Source: Roseomonas fluvialis
GTDB lineage: Bacteria > Pseudomonadota > Alphaproteobacteria > Acetobacterales > Acetobacteraceae
Assembly (NCBI RefSeq): GCF_022846615.1
Contig: NZ_AP025637.1
Span: forward strand, 3,993,001-4,057,000
DNA: 64,000 nt
Direction of reading: 5' to 3'
The position numbers and the translations under genes were made by a program. The notes below the pieces were generated by a model. That model worked only from the letters and a program-made list of their open reading frames with translations, did not search any database and was not told the origin of the DNA. Below, one piece after another: positions 16,041 to 24,800 of the stretch (positions are counted from its first letter, which is position 1; each line of letters opens with the position of its first letter).

Positions 16041-17399
16041 GTGACGGGTCAGGCCGGTACCCTGCGGCTGGAGAGCGCGGCGGCGGCGCAGGCCGTTCTT
16101 GACAGATACGACCGGGACACAGGCCGCTGGCACCTCCCGCTGGTGGGCGAGTTCTGGGACGCCGTGGCGGAAGCGCACCGCCGAGGCCTGACCGGCCACG
16201 GCCGTCGTGCAGCGGTCGTCGATTCCGCATTCGACCTGTCGATCCCGGCGCTGCATGCCGCCTCGGGCGGCGCGCCGCAGATGGCCGCCCGCGCGGGCGA
16301 GCCCACCGCGCATGGCACGGTGGTTGCGCTGCTGATCCTCGCGGTCGCGCCGGATGCGCAGCTCGACCTGTACGAGACGACCGCGGATGGCGTGCCGGAC
16401 GGCTTCGCGGTGCGCGCGGCGCTGCGCCGCATCGCGCTGTCCGGCGTCGATGCCGCCTGCCTCAGTCTCGGTGTCGGGGTGCCGCGCCACGAGGTAACCG
16501 TAGAGCCCGCGGATAGCCTCGCGGATGCGAGCTTCACCGACATGCTGCTCGGCATGTTCGCCGCAGCCGGGCGGCAGGTCGCGAGGCCCCGCACCTGCCC
16601 GGCCTCGCCCTGCCTGTGTGAGGCGGCGCGGGCCGCGTCCGCGCAGGGGCCGATCATCGTCGCTGCCGCCGGAAACGCCGTCGATGGCGTGTTCTGCCCG
16701 GCGGTTGCCGAGGGCGTGGTCAGCGCCGGCTTCCAGCTGGACGCGCGCGAACTGACCGCCGAACAGACCGAGCTCGCTGCCGCGATCCCGCCCGACTTCG
16801 CGCAGAGCGACGTGACCGACCTCACCATCCGCCAGCCCGCCGGCGTGCTGGGGAGCAGCTTCGCTGCGCCGCTGGCGACCGGCGCCGCACTGCTCGGCTT
16901 CGATGGCGCGACGCTGCCGGCGATGATGGACAGCGCGCGCTTTGGCGGCGGCGCCGATGCAATCCTGCCGGCAATCGTGAAGGGGGATTGGCCCAAGGAG
17001 CTCGCGCCCTACGTGCTGCGCACGCACGAACATGCGATCGCGGCCTTCCCGCACATGCCGGACATCCTGGCCGGGACGCATTGGTGCATCGGCAGCGCGC
17101 TGCTGGCGACGACCACACTGGTCAACGCCGCCTATGCCGAGATGCAGTTCGGCGAGGCCGACCGCGCCGAGCCGCTGCTGCGCGCTGCGCGCCGGCTGGT
17201 GCCGGATAATCCGCATGCACCGGCGAACCTAGCGGCGCTGCTGCACAACCGCGCGCGGCGCGGCGCCGGCGATCCGGCAGCGCTGTGCCGCGAGGCGCTC
17301 GATCTTGTGCTGGTCGCCAAGGCGGCGCGTCCGGGCTACCAGGGATACGACGAGCGCGAGGCGGCCATCCGGCGGTGCCTGCGCGAGCTCGGCGCCTGA
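16041..17399 (+). CDS. Cytoplasmic subtilisin-like (S8) protease with C-terminal TPR
   Basis: 452-residue protein with a full subtilase triad: Asp61 in AAVVDSAFDL, His91 in EPTAHGTVVALL, Ser273 in GVLGSSFAAPLATG, plus the oxyanion Asn212 in VAAAGNAVDG. No signal peptide or propeptide is visible, so it should act in the cytoplasm. A cysteine cluster (Cys186, 191, 193, 219) lies in an insert. Residues about 360-435 form TPR-like helices (MQFGEADRAEPLLRAARRLV, NPHAPANLAALLHNRA) that could bind a partner. The GTG start lies 5 bases after the unknown 246-residue gene, so the two form an operon. A regulatory protease cleaving its neighbour is a reasonable hypothesis; general protein turnover is the alternative. 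Confidence 0.75.
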   Translation: MTGQAGTLRLESAAAAQAVLDRYDRDTGRWHLPLVGEFWDAVAEAHRRGLTGHGRRAAVVDSAFDLSIPALHAASGGAPQMAARAGEPTAHGTVVALLILAVAPDAQLDLYETTADGVPDGFAVRAALRRIALSGVDAACLSLGVGVPRHEVTVEPADSLADASFTDMLLGMFAAAGRQVARPRTCPASPCLCEAARAASAQGPIIVAAAGNAVDGVFCPAVAEGVVSAGFQLDARELTAEQTELAAAIPPDFAQSDVTDLTIRQPAGVLGSSFAAPLATGAALLGFDGATLPAMMDSARFGGGADAILPAIVKGDWPKELAPYVLRTHEHAIAAFPHMPDILAGTHWCIGSALLATTTLVNAAYAEMQFGEADRAEPLLRAARRLVPDNPHAPANLAALLHNRARRGAGDPAALCREALDLVLVAKAARPGYQGYDEREAAIRRCLRELGA

Positions 17400-17402
17400 G
17401 CG

Positions 17403-18020
17403 TCAGCCGATCCGCGCTTGCAGCGCGGTCAGTTCCTCGAGGAAGCGCTGCGCCGCCGCATCGGGAGCCCAGGGCCGCCAGGGCGCGTCGCCGTAGCGCA
17501 CCGCCAGCGGGTCGCGCGCCATCACCGCGGCGCGGATGCCCAGCGTCTCGCGCACCTCCGTCGCGGTCCAGCCGACAACGTGGACCGCCTCGGCCGCCGC
17601 CACCGCGATGTCCACCACCTTGTGTGCGCGCTTCTCCTCGGGGGTCCAACTTGGCAGCCGGTAGCGCGTGGCGATCACGCCCGACAGCCGCGCCTGCAGT
17701 TCGGCGAAGCCCGGCCCCAGGAAGGGCTTGAGCGGCGAAATGCAGTCGAAGTTGATCAGCCCCTCATCGGCATCGTGCAGCAGTTCGCGCAGTTCCTGCG
17801 CCGGTGCCAGGCGGTGGCGCGTACGCGTGCGGCGCAGCGCCAGCACGCTCAGCGAATGCTGCGCCACCGACAGCGGCTCCGGCCAGGCGGAATGCCCGCC
17901 CCAGCGGAAGGTGCGGGCCAGGCCCGTGGCCAGGTCCGCATCCGTCCAGTCGAAGGGCGTGGGGGCCAGCAGGTCGAGCCGCCGGCCCGAGGGCAGCCGC
18001 ACCCAGGCGCGGTCAGCCAC
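17403..18020 (-). CDS. HD-domain phosphohydrolase (YfbR-like)
   Basis: 205-residue metal-dependent phosphohydrolase. FRWGGHSAWPEPLSVAQHS gives the first histidines, and ELLHDADEGLINFD carries the HD doublet; later Asp residues (KVVDIAVAAAEA) fit the fold. Related proteins are 5'-nucleotidases or (p)ppGpp/dNMP hydrolases. The GTG at 18020 was taken because conserved sequence (WVRLPSGRRLDLLAPTPFDW) begins at once; it lies 11 bases after the asparaginase stop. Likely in one transcription unit with the asparaginase and cysteine hydrolase genes. Confidence 0.8.
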   Translation of the reverse strand: MADRAWVRLPSGRRLDLLAPTPFDWTDADLATGLARTFRWGGHSAWPEPLSVAQHSLSVLALRRTRTRHRLAPAQELRELLHDADEGLINFDCISPLKPFLGPGFAELQARLSGVIATRYRLPSWTPEEKRAHKVVDIAVAAAEAVHVVGWTATEVRETLGIRAAVMARDPLAVRYGDAPWRPWAPDAAAQRFLEELTALQARIG

Positions 18021-18031
18021 GGCGCGCCGCG

Positions 18032-19027
18032 TCAGTAGGTGGCAAACACCCGCTCCAGGTCGGTGATGCCATGCGCGAGGGCCAGGGCCAGCAGCACGCG
18101 CGCCTTCTGCGGCGTGAGGTTGTCCGCGGTCACGAAGCCGAGCGCGGTGTTCTTGCTCGTCTTGGCCGCCCGCCCCGACATGGCGCGCGAGGATGTCACC
18201 ACCGCGACCCCCTGCTTCACCGCCGCTGCCATGGCTTCCGACATCGCCGGCGTCACGTAGCCCGGCGCGAAGCCGGCGGTAACGATGCCCTTGGCACCGG
18301 CGGCGACGAAGGCCTCGATCGCGGTGCCGTCGGCACCGGCATAGGTATAGGCGATGTCCACGCGCGGCAGCGCATCCAGTCCGCGGACGTCGAATTCCGT
18401 GTCGGGCGCGAGGCGCCGCAGCGGGCGGCGGTACCACGCGACCAGGTCCGCATCCGCATGGCCCAGCGCGCCGAAATCCGCGGTGCGGAAGGTCTGCAGC
18501 CGAAGGGTCGAGGTCTTGGTGACCTCGCGCGCCGCCTGGATTTCGTCGTTCAGCAGCACCAGCGCGCCGAGACCGCGCGCGCCCGGGTCGGCTGCCACGC
18601 GGCAGGCGTTCAGCAGGTTCATTGGCCCGTCGCCGGCCAGCGCGGAAGCCGGGCGCTGCGCGCCCACCACCACCACCGGTTGCGGAATCTTCAGAGTCAG
18701 GGAGAGAAAATACGCCGTTTCCTCCAGCGAGGCGGTGCCGTGCGTCACCACGACTCCTGCCAGGTCCGGGTGTTCGGCCGACAGGCGGTCGCAGATCAGC
18801 ACGAGCTGCTTCCACTCAGGCCAGGCCAGCGCGGTGGACGGGATCGCCTTGAAGGGCACCGGCAGCACATCGGCCACCAGCGCGAGTTCCGGCACGCGGG
18901 CGATCACGCCGTGGACGTCCAGCACCACGCCGGCCGCACCGTAGTCGATCAGTTCGAGCGGGCCGCGCCCCATCGAGGAGATCGTGCCGCCGGTGCCGAT
19001 GATGGCGACCTTGGGTTTCGTGCTCAT
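18032..19027 (-). CDS. L-asparaginase family amidohydrolase
   Basis: 331-residue type II asparaginase-like enzyme (asparagine to aspartate plus ammonia, or a related amide). First threonine motif IIGTGGTIS (Thr12/Thr15), second VVTHGTASLEETAYF with Thr98, then VVVGAQRP, DGPMNLLNA and the Lys of EVTKTSTLRL. The usual HGTDT is HGTAS here, so the Asp that binds the substrate amino group in the E. coli enzyme is Ala99. No signal peptide. Its ATG overlaps the stop of the upstream cysteine hydrolase gene by four bases. The altered motif suggests a different amide substrate. Confidence 0.85.
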   Translation of the reverse strand: MSTKPKVAIIGTGGTISSMGRGPLELIDYGAAGVVLDVHGVIARVPELALVADVLPVPFKAIPSTALAWPEWKQLVLICDRLSAEHPDLAGVVVTHGTASLEETAYFLSLTLKIPQPVVVVGAQRPASALAGDGPMNLLNACRVAADPGARGLGALVLLNDEIQAAREVTKTSTLRLQTFRTADFGALGHADADLVAWYRRPLRRLAPDTEFDVRGLDALPRVDIAYTYAGADGTAIEAFVAAGAKGIVTAGFAPGYVTPAMSEAMAAAVKQGVAVVTSSRAMSGRAAKTSKNTALGFVTADNLTPQKARVLLALALAHGITDLERVFATY

Positions 19028-19728
19028 GCCGCCGCTGCTCCCGCCGCGCCGATGCGCAGCCTGTCGATCACGTGGTCGGCGGTCATGACGTCGCCGAAGA
19101 TGTTCCAGAAATTCGCCAGCGACGCGTTGTGCTCGGCATCACTGTTGGCGGCGTTGCAGTCGGCGACCATGACGGTCCGGAAGTTGGTCATCATCGCGTC
19201 GCGCGCGCTGCTCTCGCAGCACACGTTGGTCACGGTGCCGCCGATCAGCACCGTGTCGAAGCCGCGTGCGCGCAGCCGCGCCGGCAGGTCGGAGGATCCC
19301 TGGATGAAGGCGCTGAAGCGGTGCTTCTTCACGCGCTCGTCCTCCGGCCGCACGTCCAGCGCGGGCCACAGTGCATGGCCGGGAGCGCCCGCGGTCATGG
19401 CGGCGACGCGACGCGCGCGGGCGGCGGGCGTCCACATCCGCTGCATCACGCTCCAGGACGCGTCGTCGGCGTCATCATGGGTGTTCTGGATCCAGAAGAC
19501 GCCGCCGCCGGTCGCACGCAGCGCCGCGGCCAGGCGGTTCACCGCGGGGACGATGCGCTCGGCCATCGGGCAGCAGGCATGGCTGATGGCGGGGTCCATG
19601 AAGCCCACCTGCATGTCGATGACCACGAAGGCGGTGCGCGCGGGTACCAGGTTCTCGAAGGGGTGCGCGCGGCCGCAGCGCGCCTGCACGCGCGCGATGA
19701 TCTCGGGAGGAATGGCAAGGGGATGCAT
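19024..19728 (-). CDS. Cysteine hydrolase, isochorismatase family
   Basis: 234-residue isochorismatase-fold hydrolase. Triad residues: Asp in AFVVIDMQVGFMD, Lys in ERVKKHRFSAF, Cys in GGTVTNVCCESSARDA; the last motif, TNVCCESS, is typical of amidohydrolase-type members such as the peroxyureidoacrylate amidohydrolase RutB. The start at 19728 follows a purine-rich region and gives a normal length. It is the first gene of a unit with the asparaginase-like and HD genes; two amidases side by side suggest degradation of a nitrogenous compound. Confidence 0.85.
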   Translation of the reverse strand: MHPLAIPPEIIARVQARCGRAHPFENLVPARTAFVVIDMQVGFMDPAISHACCPMAERIVPAVNRLAAALRATGGGVFWIQNTHDDADDASWSVMQRMWTPAARARRVAAMTAGAPGHALWPALDVRPEDERVKKHRFSAFIQGSSDLPARLRARGFDTVLIGGTVTNVCCESSARDAMMTNFRTVMVADCNAANSDAEHNASLANFWNIFGDVMTADHVIDRLRIGAAGAAAA

Positions 19729-19828
19729 GCGGGCGGTCTCCCGTGGGCGGGTGGTGCGCCGGCGAGGGTGTGCGTTTCCTGCGTGGCAGGCTATCGGCGT
19801 GGCGCCGGCACGGCAACCCGTGCGCGCA

Positions 19829-20257
19829 TCAGGCGCGGGCCTCGACAACCGCGGTGGTCAGCCGCGACACGCAGGCGAGTTTGCCGTCGCCGCGGCGGAT
19901 CTCGGTCTGCCAGACCTGCGTGGTGCGGCCCAGGTGCAGCGGGCGGCAGGTCGCGGTCACCACGTCGCCCTTGGTCACCGCGGCCAGATGGTTGGCATTC
20001 ACCTCGAGCCCGACGGCGCGGCGGCCCTCGGGCAGCGTCAGGGTGCTGGCGATGCTGCCCAGCGTCTCCGCCAGCACGACCGAGGCGCCGCCATGCAGGA
20101 TGCCGAAGGGCTGCACATGGCGGTCGTCCACCGGCATCTCGGCGCGCAGGAAATCCTCTCCGACCTCCAGGATGCGGATGCCGAAAAGACCGGGCAGGCT
20201 GCCGGCGAAGCGGGCTTCCATCTGCTCAGGTTCGGTCGGTCTTTGCCAAATTTTCAT
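19829..20257 (-). CDS. PaaI/MenI-type hotdog thioesterase
   Basis: 142-residue acyl-CoA thioesterase of the hotdog fold. FGILHGGASVVLAETLGSIAS is the signature helix with the catalytic Glu; AVGLEVNANHLAAVTKGDVV and TQVWQTEIRRGDGKLACVSR complete the sheet. Residues before MKIWQRPTEPEQ would read through an AT-richer upstream region, so 20257 is preferred. Divergent from the glycosyltransferase gene with about 250 bases between. Confidence 0.88.
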   Translation of the reverse strand: MKIWQRPTEPEQMEARFAGSLPGLFGIRILEVGEDFLRAEMPVDDRHVQPFGILHGGASVVLAETLGSIASTLTLPEGRRAVGLEVNANHLAAVTKGDVVTATCRPLHLGRTTQVWQTEIRRGDGKLACVSRLTTAVVEARA

Positions 20258-20505
20258 GGAAAATCCCAAATTTTTTACGCTCTCGCGCGATTGTGTCGTT
20301 GCGTCTGAGTGCCTGCGGGCCGATTTTATTTCAAGACGAACAGACAGCCATCGGTCTGGTATCGCTATATCAACTTGCGGTAGAAAATCTCCGGTGTATT
20401 TTACCGCCACGAATCACTGGGAACACCACGGTCTGCCTCGCGAATGCGGAAGTTGGAGCTGAATGAGGGCATCGAGCCCCTGAGCCGAGATTGGACAGTG
20501 ACGTC
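20258..20505. promoter_or_regulatory. Divergent intergenic region before the capsule locus
   Basis: 248 bases of distinctly AT-richer sequence than the surroundings (for example CCAAATTTTTTACG and GATTTTATTTCAAG) between the divergent thioesterase and glycosyltransferase genes. It presumably holds promoters for both. I cannot define -35/-10 boxes with confidence. No small gene with a good ribosome-binding site is evident. Confidence 0.4.
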
Positions 20506-21816
20506 GTGCATGTCGTGATGGACGTTTCAAGGTTCCTGGCATGCGGCCGCCGACTGGCGCCGTCAGGGATTGATCGTGTCGAGGCCGCCTATGCGCGCCG
20601 GTGGCTCGATGCCCCCGCGAACGCGGTCACCTTCGTCGCCCGCGGGCCGCGCAACGGCTATTCCGCAGTGCCGCGCGGCATTGTCGCTGACCTCGCGGAC
20701 CGGCTGAATGTCGCCTGGTCGGGCGGGCCCGACGCCGCGGCGGCGCTGCGAAGCGCGCGCAGGATCGGCATGCTGGCGCTGGCGCGCATGATGGTCGGGC
20801 GCGGCCGCGCCCGCGTCGCCGAGGTGATGGCGCGCGACCGCCGCACCGTGTTCCTGCTGGTCTCCCACCGCCTGATGGAACAGCCCGAGCCGATCGCCGA
20901 ACTGCGGCGCGCCGGGGCCGCCTTCATCCCGCTGGTGCATGACCTGATCCCAGCCACCCATCCGGAATACGCCCGGCCTGGGGTCGCCATGCAGCACCTC
21001 CAGCGGCTCGAGACGGTGGCGGCGCTGGCCGACGGCATCATCGTGAACTCGGCAGCGACCGCGGCCGTTCTGCGCCCACACCTGGTGCGCCAGGCAGCGA
21101 TGCCGCCGGTGCTCGTGGCGCCGCTGGGCATCGGCCGCCCGGCCCCCGCGGCGCTGCCCGCGGGCCCGGTCGACGCGCCCTATTTCGTCGTGATCGGCAC
21201 CATCGAACCACGCAAGAACCACCTGCTGCTTCTGCACCTGTGGCGCGACTTCGCTGCCAAGTGGGGCCAGGCCGCGCCGCGGCTGGTCCTGGTCGGGCGC
21301 CGCGGCTGGGAGAACGAGAACGTGCTCGACCTGCTCGAGCGCTGCACCCTGCTGCGCGGGCTGGTGCACGAGGCCGGCTCGCTGCCTGACCCCGAGGTCA
21401 CGGCGCTGCTGGCCGGCAGCCGCGCCCTGCTGTTCCCCTCCTTCGCGGAAGGCTACGGGCTGCCGCTCGCTGAGGCGCTGGCCGCCGGCGCGCCGGCGAT
21501 CTGTTCGGATCTCGCGGCCCTGCGCGAGGTCGGTGGCGCCGTGCCCGAATACCTCGACCCCCTCGATGGCGCGGCGTGGCGGCGGCTGGTGCTGGACTAT
21601 GCGGCGCCCGACAGCCGCGCGCGCGCCGCCCAGCTGGCCCGGCTGCGGGACTGGCGCGCGCCTGCCTGGTCGGACCATTTCGCCGCGGTGGACGGGCTGC
21701 TGGCGAGGGTGACCGCACGCGGCGCGTCTGCCCTGCCCGTGCCCCAGCGCGCCGAAGCGCGGGTTGCCATCGCCGCGCCGGACGCCTTCGGCGCACCGCC
21801 AGTCGGCCTGCGATGA
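20506..21816 (+). CDS. GT4-family glycosyltransferase of the capsule locus
   Basis: 436-residue GT-B glycosyltransferase. The N-terminus has VMDVSRFLACG and APSGIDRVEAAYARRW, then FIPLVHDLIPATHPEY and GIIVNSAATAAVLRPHL. The C-terminal domain holds YFVVIGTIEPRKNHLLLL, LVGRRGWENENVLDLL and the donor-binding LLFPSFAEGYGLPLAEALAAG with the E-x7-E spacing. Start is uncertain: GTG 20506 keeps the first beta strand and has GGACAG seven bases upstream; ATG 20518 and TTG 20491 are alternatives. It lies 31 bases before rkpA and probably adds a sugar of the K antigen. Confidence 0.82.
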   Translation: MHVVMDVSRFLACGRRLAPSGIDRVEAAYARRWLDAPANAVTFVARGPRNGYSAVPRGIVADLADRLNVAWSGGPDAAAALRSARRIGMLALARMMVGRGRARVAEVMARDRRTVFLLVSHRLMEQPEPIAELRRAGAAFIPLVHDLIPATHPEYARPGVAMQHLQRLETVAALADGIIVNSAATAAVLRPHLVRQAAMPPVLVAPLGIGRPAPAALPAGPVDAPYFVVIGTIEPRKNHLLLLHLWRDFAAKWGQAAPRLVLVGRRGWENENVLDLLERCTLLRGLVHEAGSLPDPEVTALLAGSRALLFPSFAEGYGLPLAEALAAGAPAICSDLAALREVGGAVPEYLDPLDGAAWRRLVLDYAAPDSRARAAQLARLRDWRAPAWSDHFAAVDGLLARVTARGASALPVPQRAEARVAIAAPDAFGAPPVGLR

Positions 21817-21847
21817 CGCGCCCAGGCGCACCGGGCATACTGCGTGC

Positions 21848-24800
21848 ATGAACGCTGGACGCCGGCGGCGCATAGCAGGACTGGGCCAGCCCGTGCAGGA
21901 CGCTATCGCCATCGTGGGCGCCGCCTGCCGGCTGCCGGGTGCCGAGGACCTCGACGCCTTCTGGTCGCTGCTCGAACAGGGGCGCGACGCCGTCACCGCG
22001 GTTCCGGCCGATCGCTTCGACCAGGCGCGCTGGCTGCACCCGCGCAAATCCGAGGCCGGGCGGTCCTATACCTTCGCCGCCGGCACCATCGGGGACGCGG
22101 CGGCCTTCGACGCCCAGGCCTTTGGCCTGTCCCCGCGCGAAGCGGCGGAGATGGACCCGCAGCAGCGCGTGCTGCTGGAAGTCGCCGCCCATGCCTTCGA
22201 GGATGCCGGCTGGCCCGGCGAACGCCTGGCCGGGCGCAATGTCGCGGTCTTCGTCGGCGGGTCCTCGACCGACTACGCGGAACTGCGCCTCGCGGACCCG
22301 TCCTCGGTCGATCGCTTCTTCATGACCGGCAATGCGCTGTCGATCCTGGCGAACAGGATCGGCAACGTCTTCGACCTTCGGGGGCCGGCGCAGACCATCG
22401 ACACGGCCTGTTCCTCCTCGCTCGTCGCTTTGCATCTCGCGGTGCGCGCACTGGCCGACGACCCCGCGCTGGAAGCGGCGGTGGTGGGCGGCGTGTCGAT
22501 GCTGCTTTCGCCCTATTCCTTCATTGGCTTCTCGCGCGCCGGTATGCTCTCACCGACCGGGCGCTGCCGCGCCTTCGACGCCGGCGCCGATGGCTACGTG
22601 CGCGCCGAGGGCGCCGGCGCCATCATCCTCAAGCGCCTGCCCGACGCGATCGCGGCGGGAGACCCCATCCGCGCGGTGCTGCTGGGCAGCGGGGCGAATG
22701 CGGCAGGGCGTACGATCGGCCTGTCGCTGCCCAACCGGACCGCGCAGGCCACGCTAATGGAGCGCGTGATCGGGCGTGCCGGCGTCTCCCCTGACCGCTT
22801 CCTGGCCTTCGAGGCGCACGGCACCGGCACCCGCGTGGGCGACCCGGCGGAGACCTGGGCGATCGGCACCACCATCGCGCAGCGCCGCTCCGCCCCGCTG
22901 CCGATCGGGTCGGTCAAGACCAATATCGGGCACCTGGAAGCGGCCTCGGGCATGGCCGGGCTGCTGAAGGCGATGCTGATGCTGCAGCACGGCGCGGTGC
23001 CGCCTTCGCTGCATTTCCACACGCCCAATCCCGAGATCGACTTCGCCGCGCTGAACCTCGCGGTGCAGACGCGCCATGCTGCAGCGCCGGTGCAGGCGGA
23101 TTCGGTCGTCGGCGTGAATTCCTTCGGCTTCGGCGGTACCAACGCGACCGTGCTGCTGGGCCGCGCGCCCGCCGCCGCGCCGGCGCGCGGGCCGTCCGGG
23201 CGCGGCAGCCCGCCGCTGGTGCTCTCGGCGCGTTCGGCCGCCGCGCTGTCGTTGCTGGCGGAGCGCTGGCGCGACCGGCTGCTCGGCGCCGATGCCACCG
23301 AGGCCGCGCGCCTCGCGCGGGGCGTCGCGCAGCATCGCGACCTTTCGCCGCATCGGTTGGTGCTGCGCGGCCCCGACATCCCCGCTGCGATCGCCGCCTT
23401 GCAGGCGAATGACGGCAGCGCCGTGCAAGGTGAGGCGGTGCGCGGTTCACTCGCCTTCGTCTTTTCGGGCAATGGCGCGCAATACGCCGCGATGGCGAAG
23501 ACGGCGTTGGCCGCCTCGCCCGCCTTCCGCGCGGCGGTGAAGCAGGCGGATGCCGCGCTGGCGCCGCTGCTGGGCTGGTCCCCGCTGGTGGTGCTGAAGC
23601 GCGGCGTCAGCGCGCAGGCGCTGGCCGGCACCGACATCGCGCAGCCGCTGTTGTTCGCCATCCAGGTCGGGGCGGTCGGCGCGCTGGCGCAGCAGGGGCT
23701 GCGCCCGGCGGTGGTGCTCGGCCATTCGGTGGGCGAGGTCGCGGCCGCCTGGTGCGCCGGCATCCTTCCGCTCGACCAGGCCGCACGGCTGATCGTGGCG
23801 CGATCGCGCCACCAGCACGCGACGCGTGGTGCCGGGCGCATGGCTGCGATCGGCTGCGCGCCCGACGCCGCGGCGGCGCTGCTCGAAGCGTGTGGGCCGG
23901 GGCTCGAGGTTGCCGCGGTGAATGGCCCCGACGCGATCACCGTGGCCGGCCCGGCGGAGTCCATCGCACGGCTCTGCGCGGCGGCCGAAGCGCAGCGGGT
24001 CTCGGCCGTGCCGCTCGACCTCGACTACGCCTTCCACGCCGCCGCCATGGACCCCGTGCGGGACGGGCTGCTGGCCGACCTCGCGACGCTCGCGCCGCAG
24101 CCCGGCGCGGTGCCGATGGTCTCGAGCGTGTCGGCCGCGGTGCTGCGCGGCGATGATGCCGGCGCGCCCTATTGGTGGCGCAACCTGCGCGAACCGGTGC
24201 GGTTCCGCGATGCCGCGCGCGCCGCCGGCGCGATGGGCGCGCGGCTGTTCCTCGAAATCGGCCCCACCCCCGTCCTGCAATCCTACCTGCGCGAAAGCCT
24301 GCGCGAGGACGCCGCGGAGGCCGCGGTGCTGCCGTCCCTCACGCGCCGCGACCCGCCGGGCGACCCCTTCCCCGCCATCGCCGACCGTGCGGTCGCGCGC
24401 GGCGCCGACCCGCGCGGTGGCACCGCCTTCGCGGGGGCGGGCGAACGCGACCTGCCGCTCACGCCCTTCGCGCGCAGCGCCACCTGGTTCCCGCGCACGG
24501 TCGAATCCGCGCGCCTGACCGATCCGCTGCGCGACCACCCGCTGCTCGGCATCCGCCAGGGACCGGACCCGGGCGTCTGGACCGCCTTCCTCGACACCGA
24601 ACTCATGCCCTGGCTGGCCGATCACCGGCTGATGGGCGAAGCGGTGCTGCCGGCCGCGGGCATGGCCGAGATGGCGCTCGCCGCCGCCGCCGCGCTGCAC
24701 CCCGAGGCCGCTGCGCTGGAGGTGACCGACCTCGCGATCCTGCGCCCGCTGGCGCTCGAACCCGACCGCACGCGCGAAGTCCGCAGCGTGGCCGACGCCG

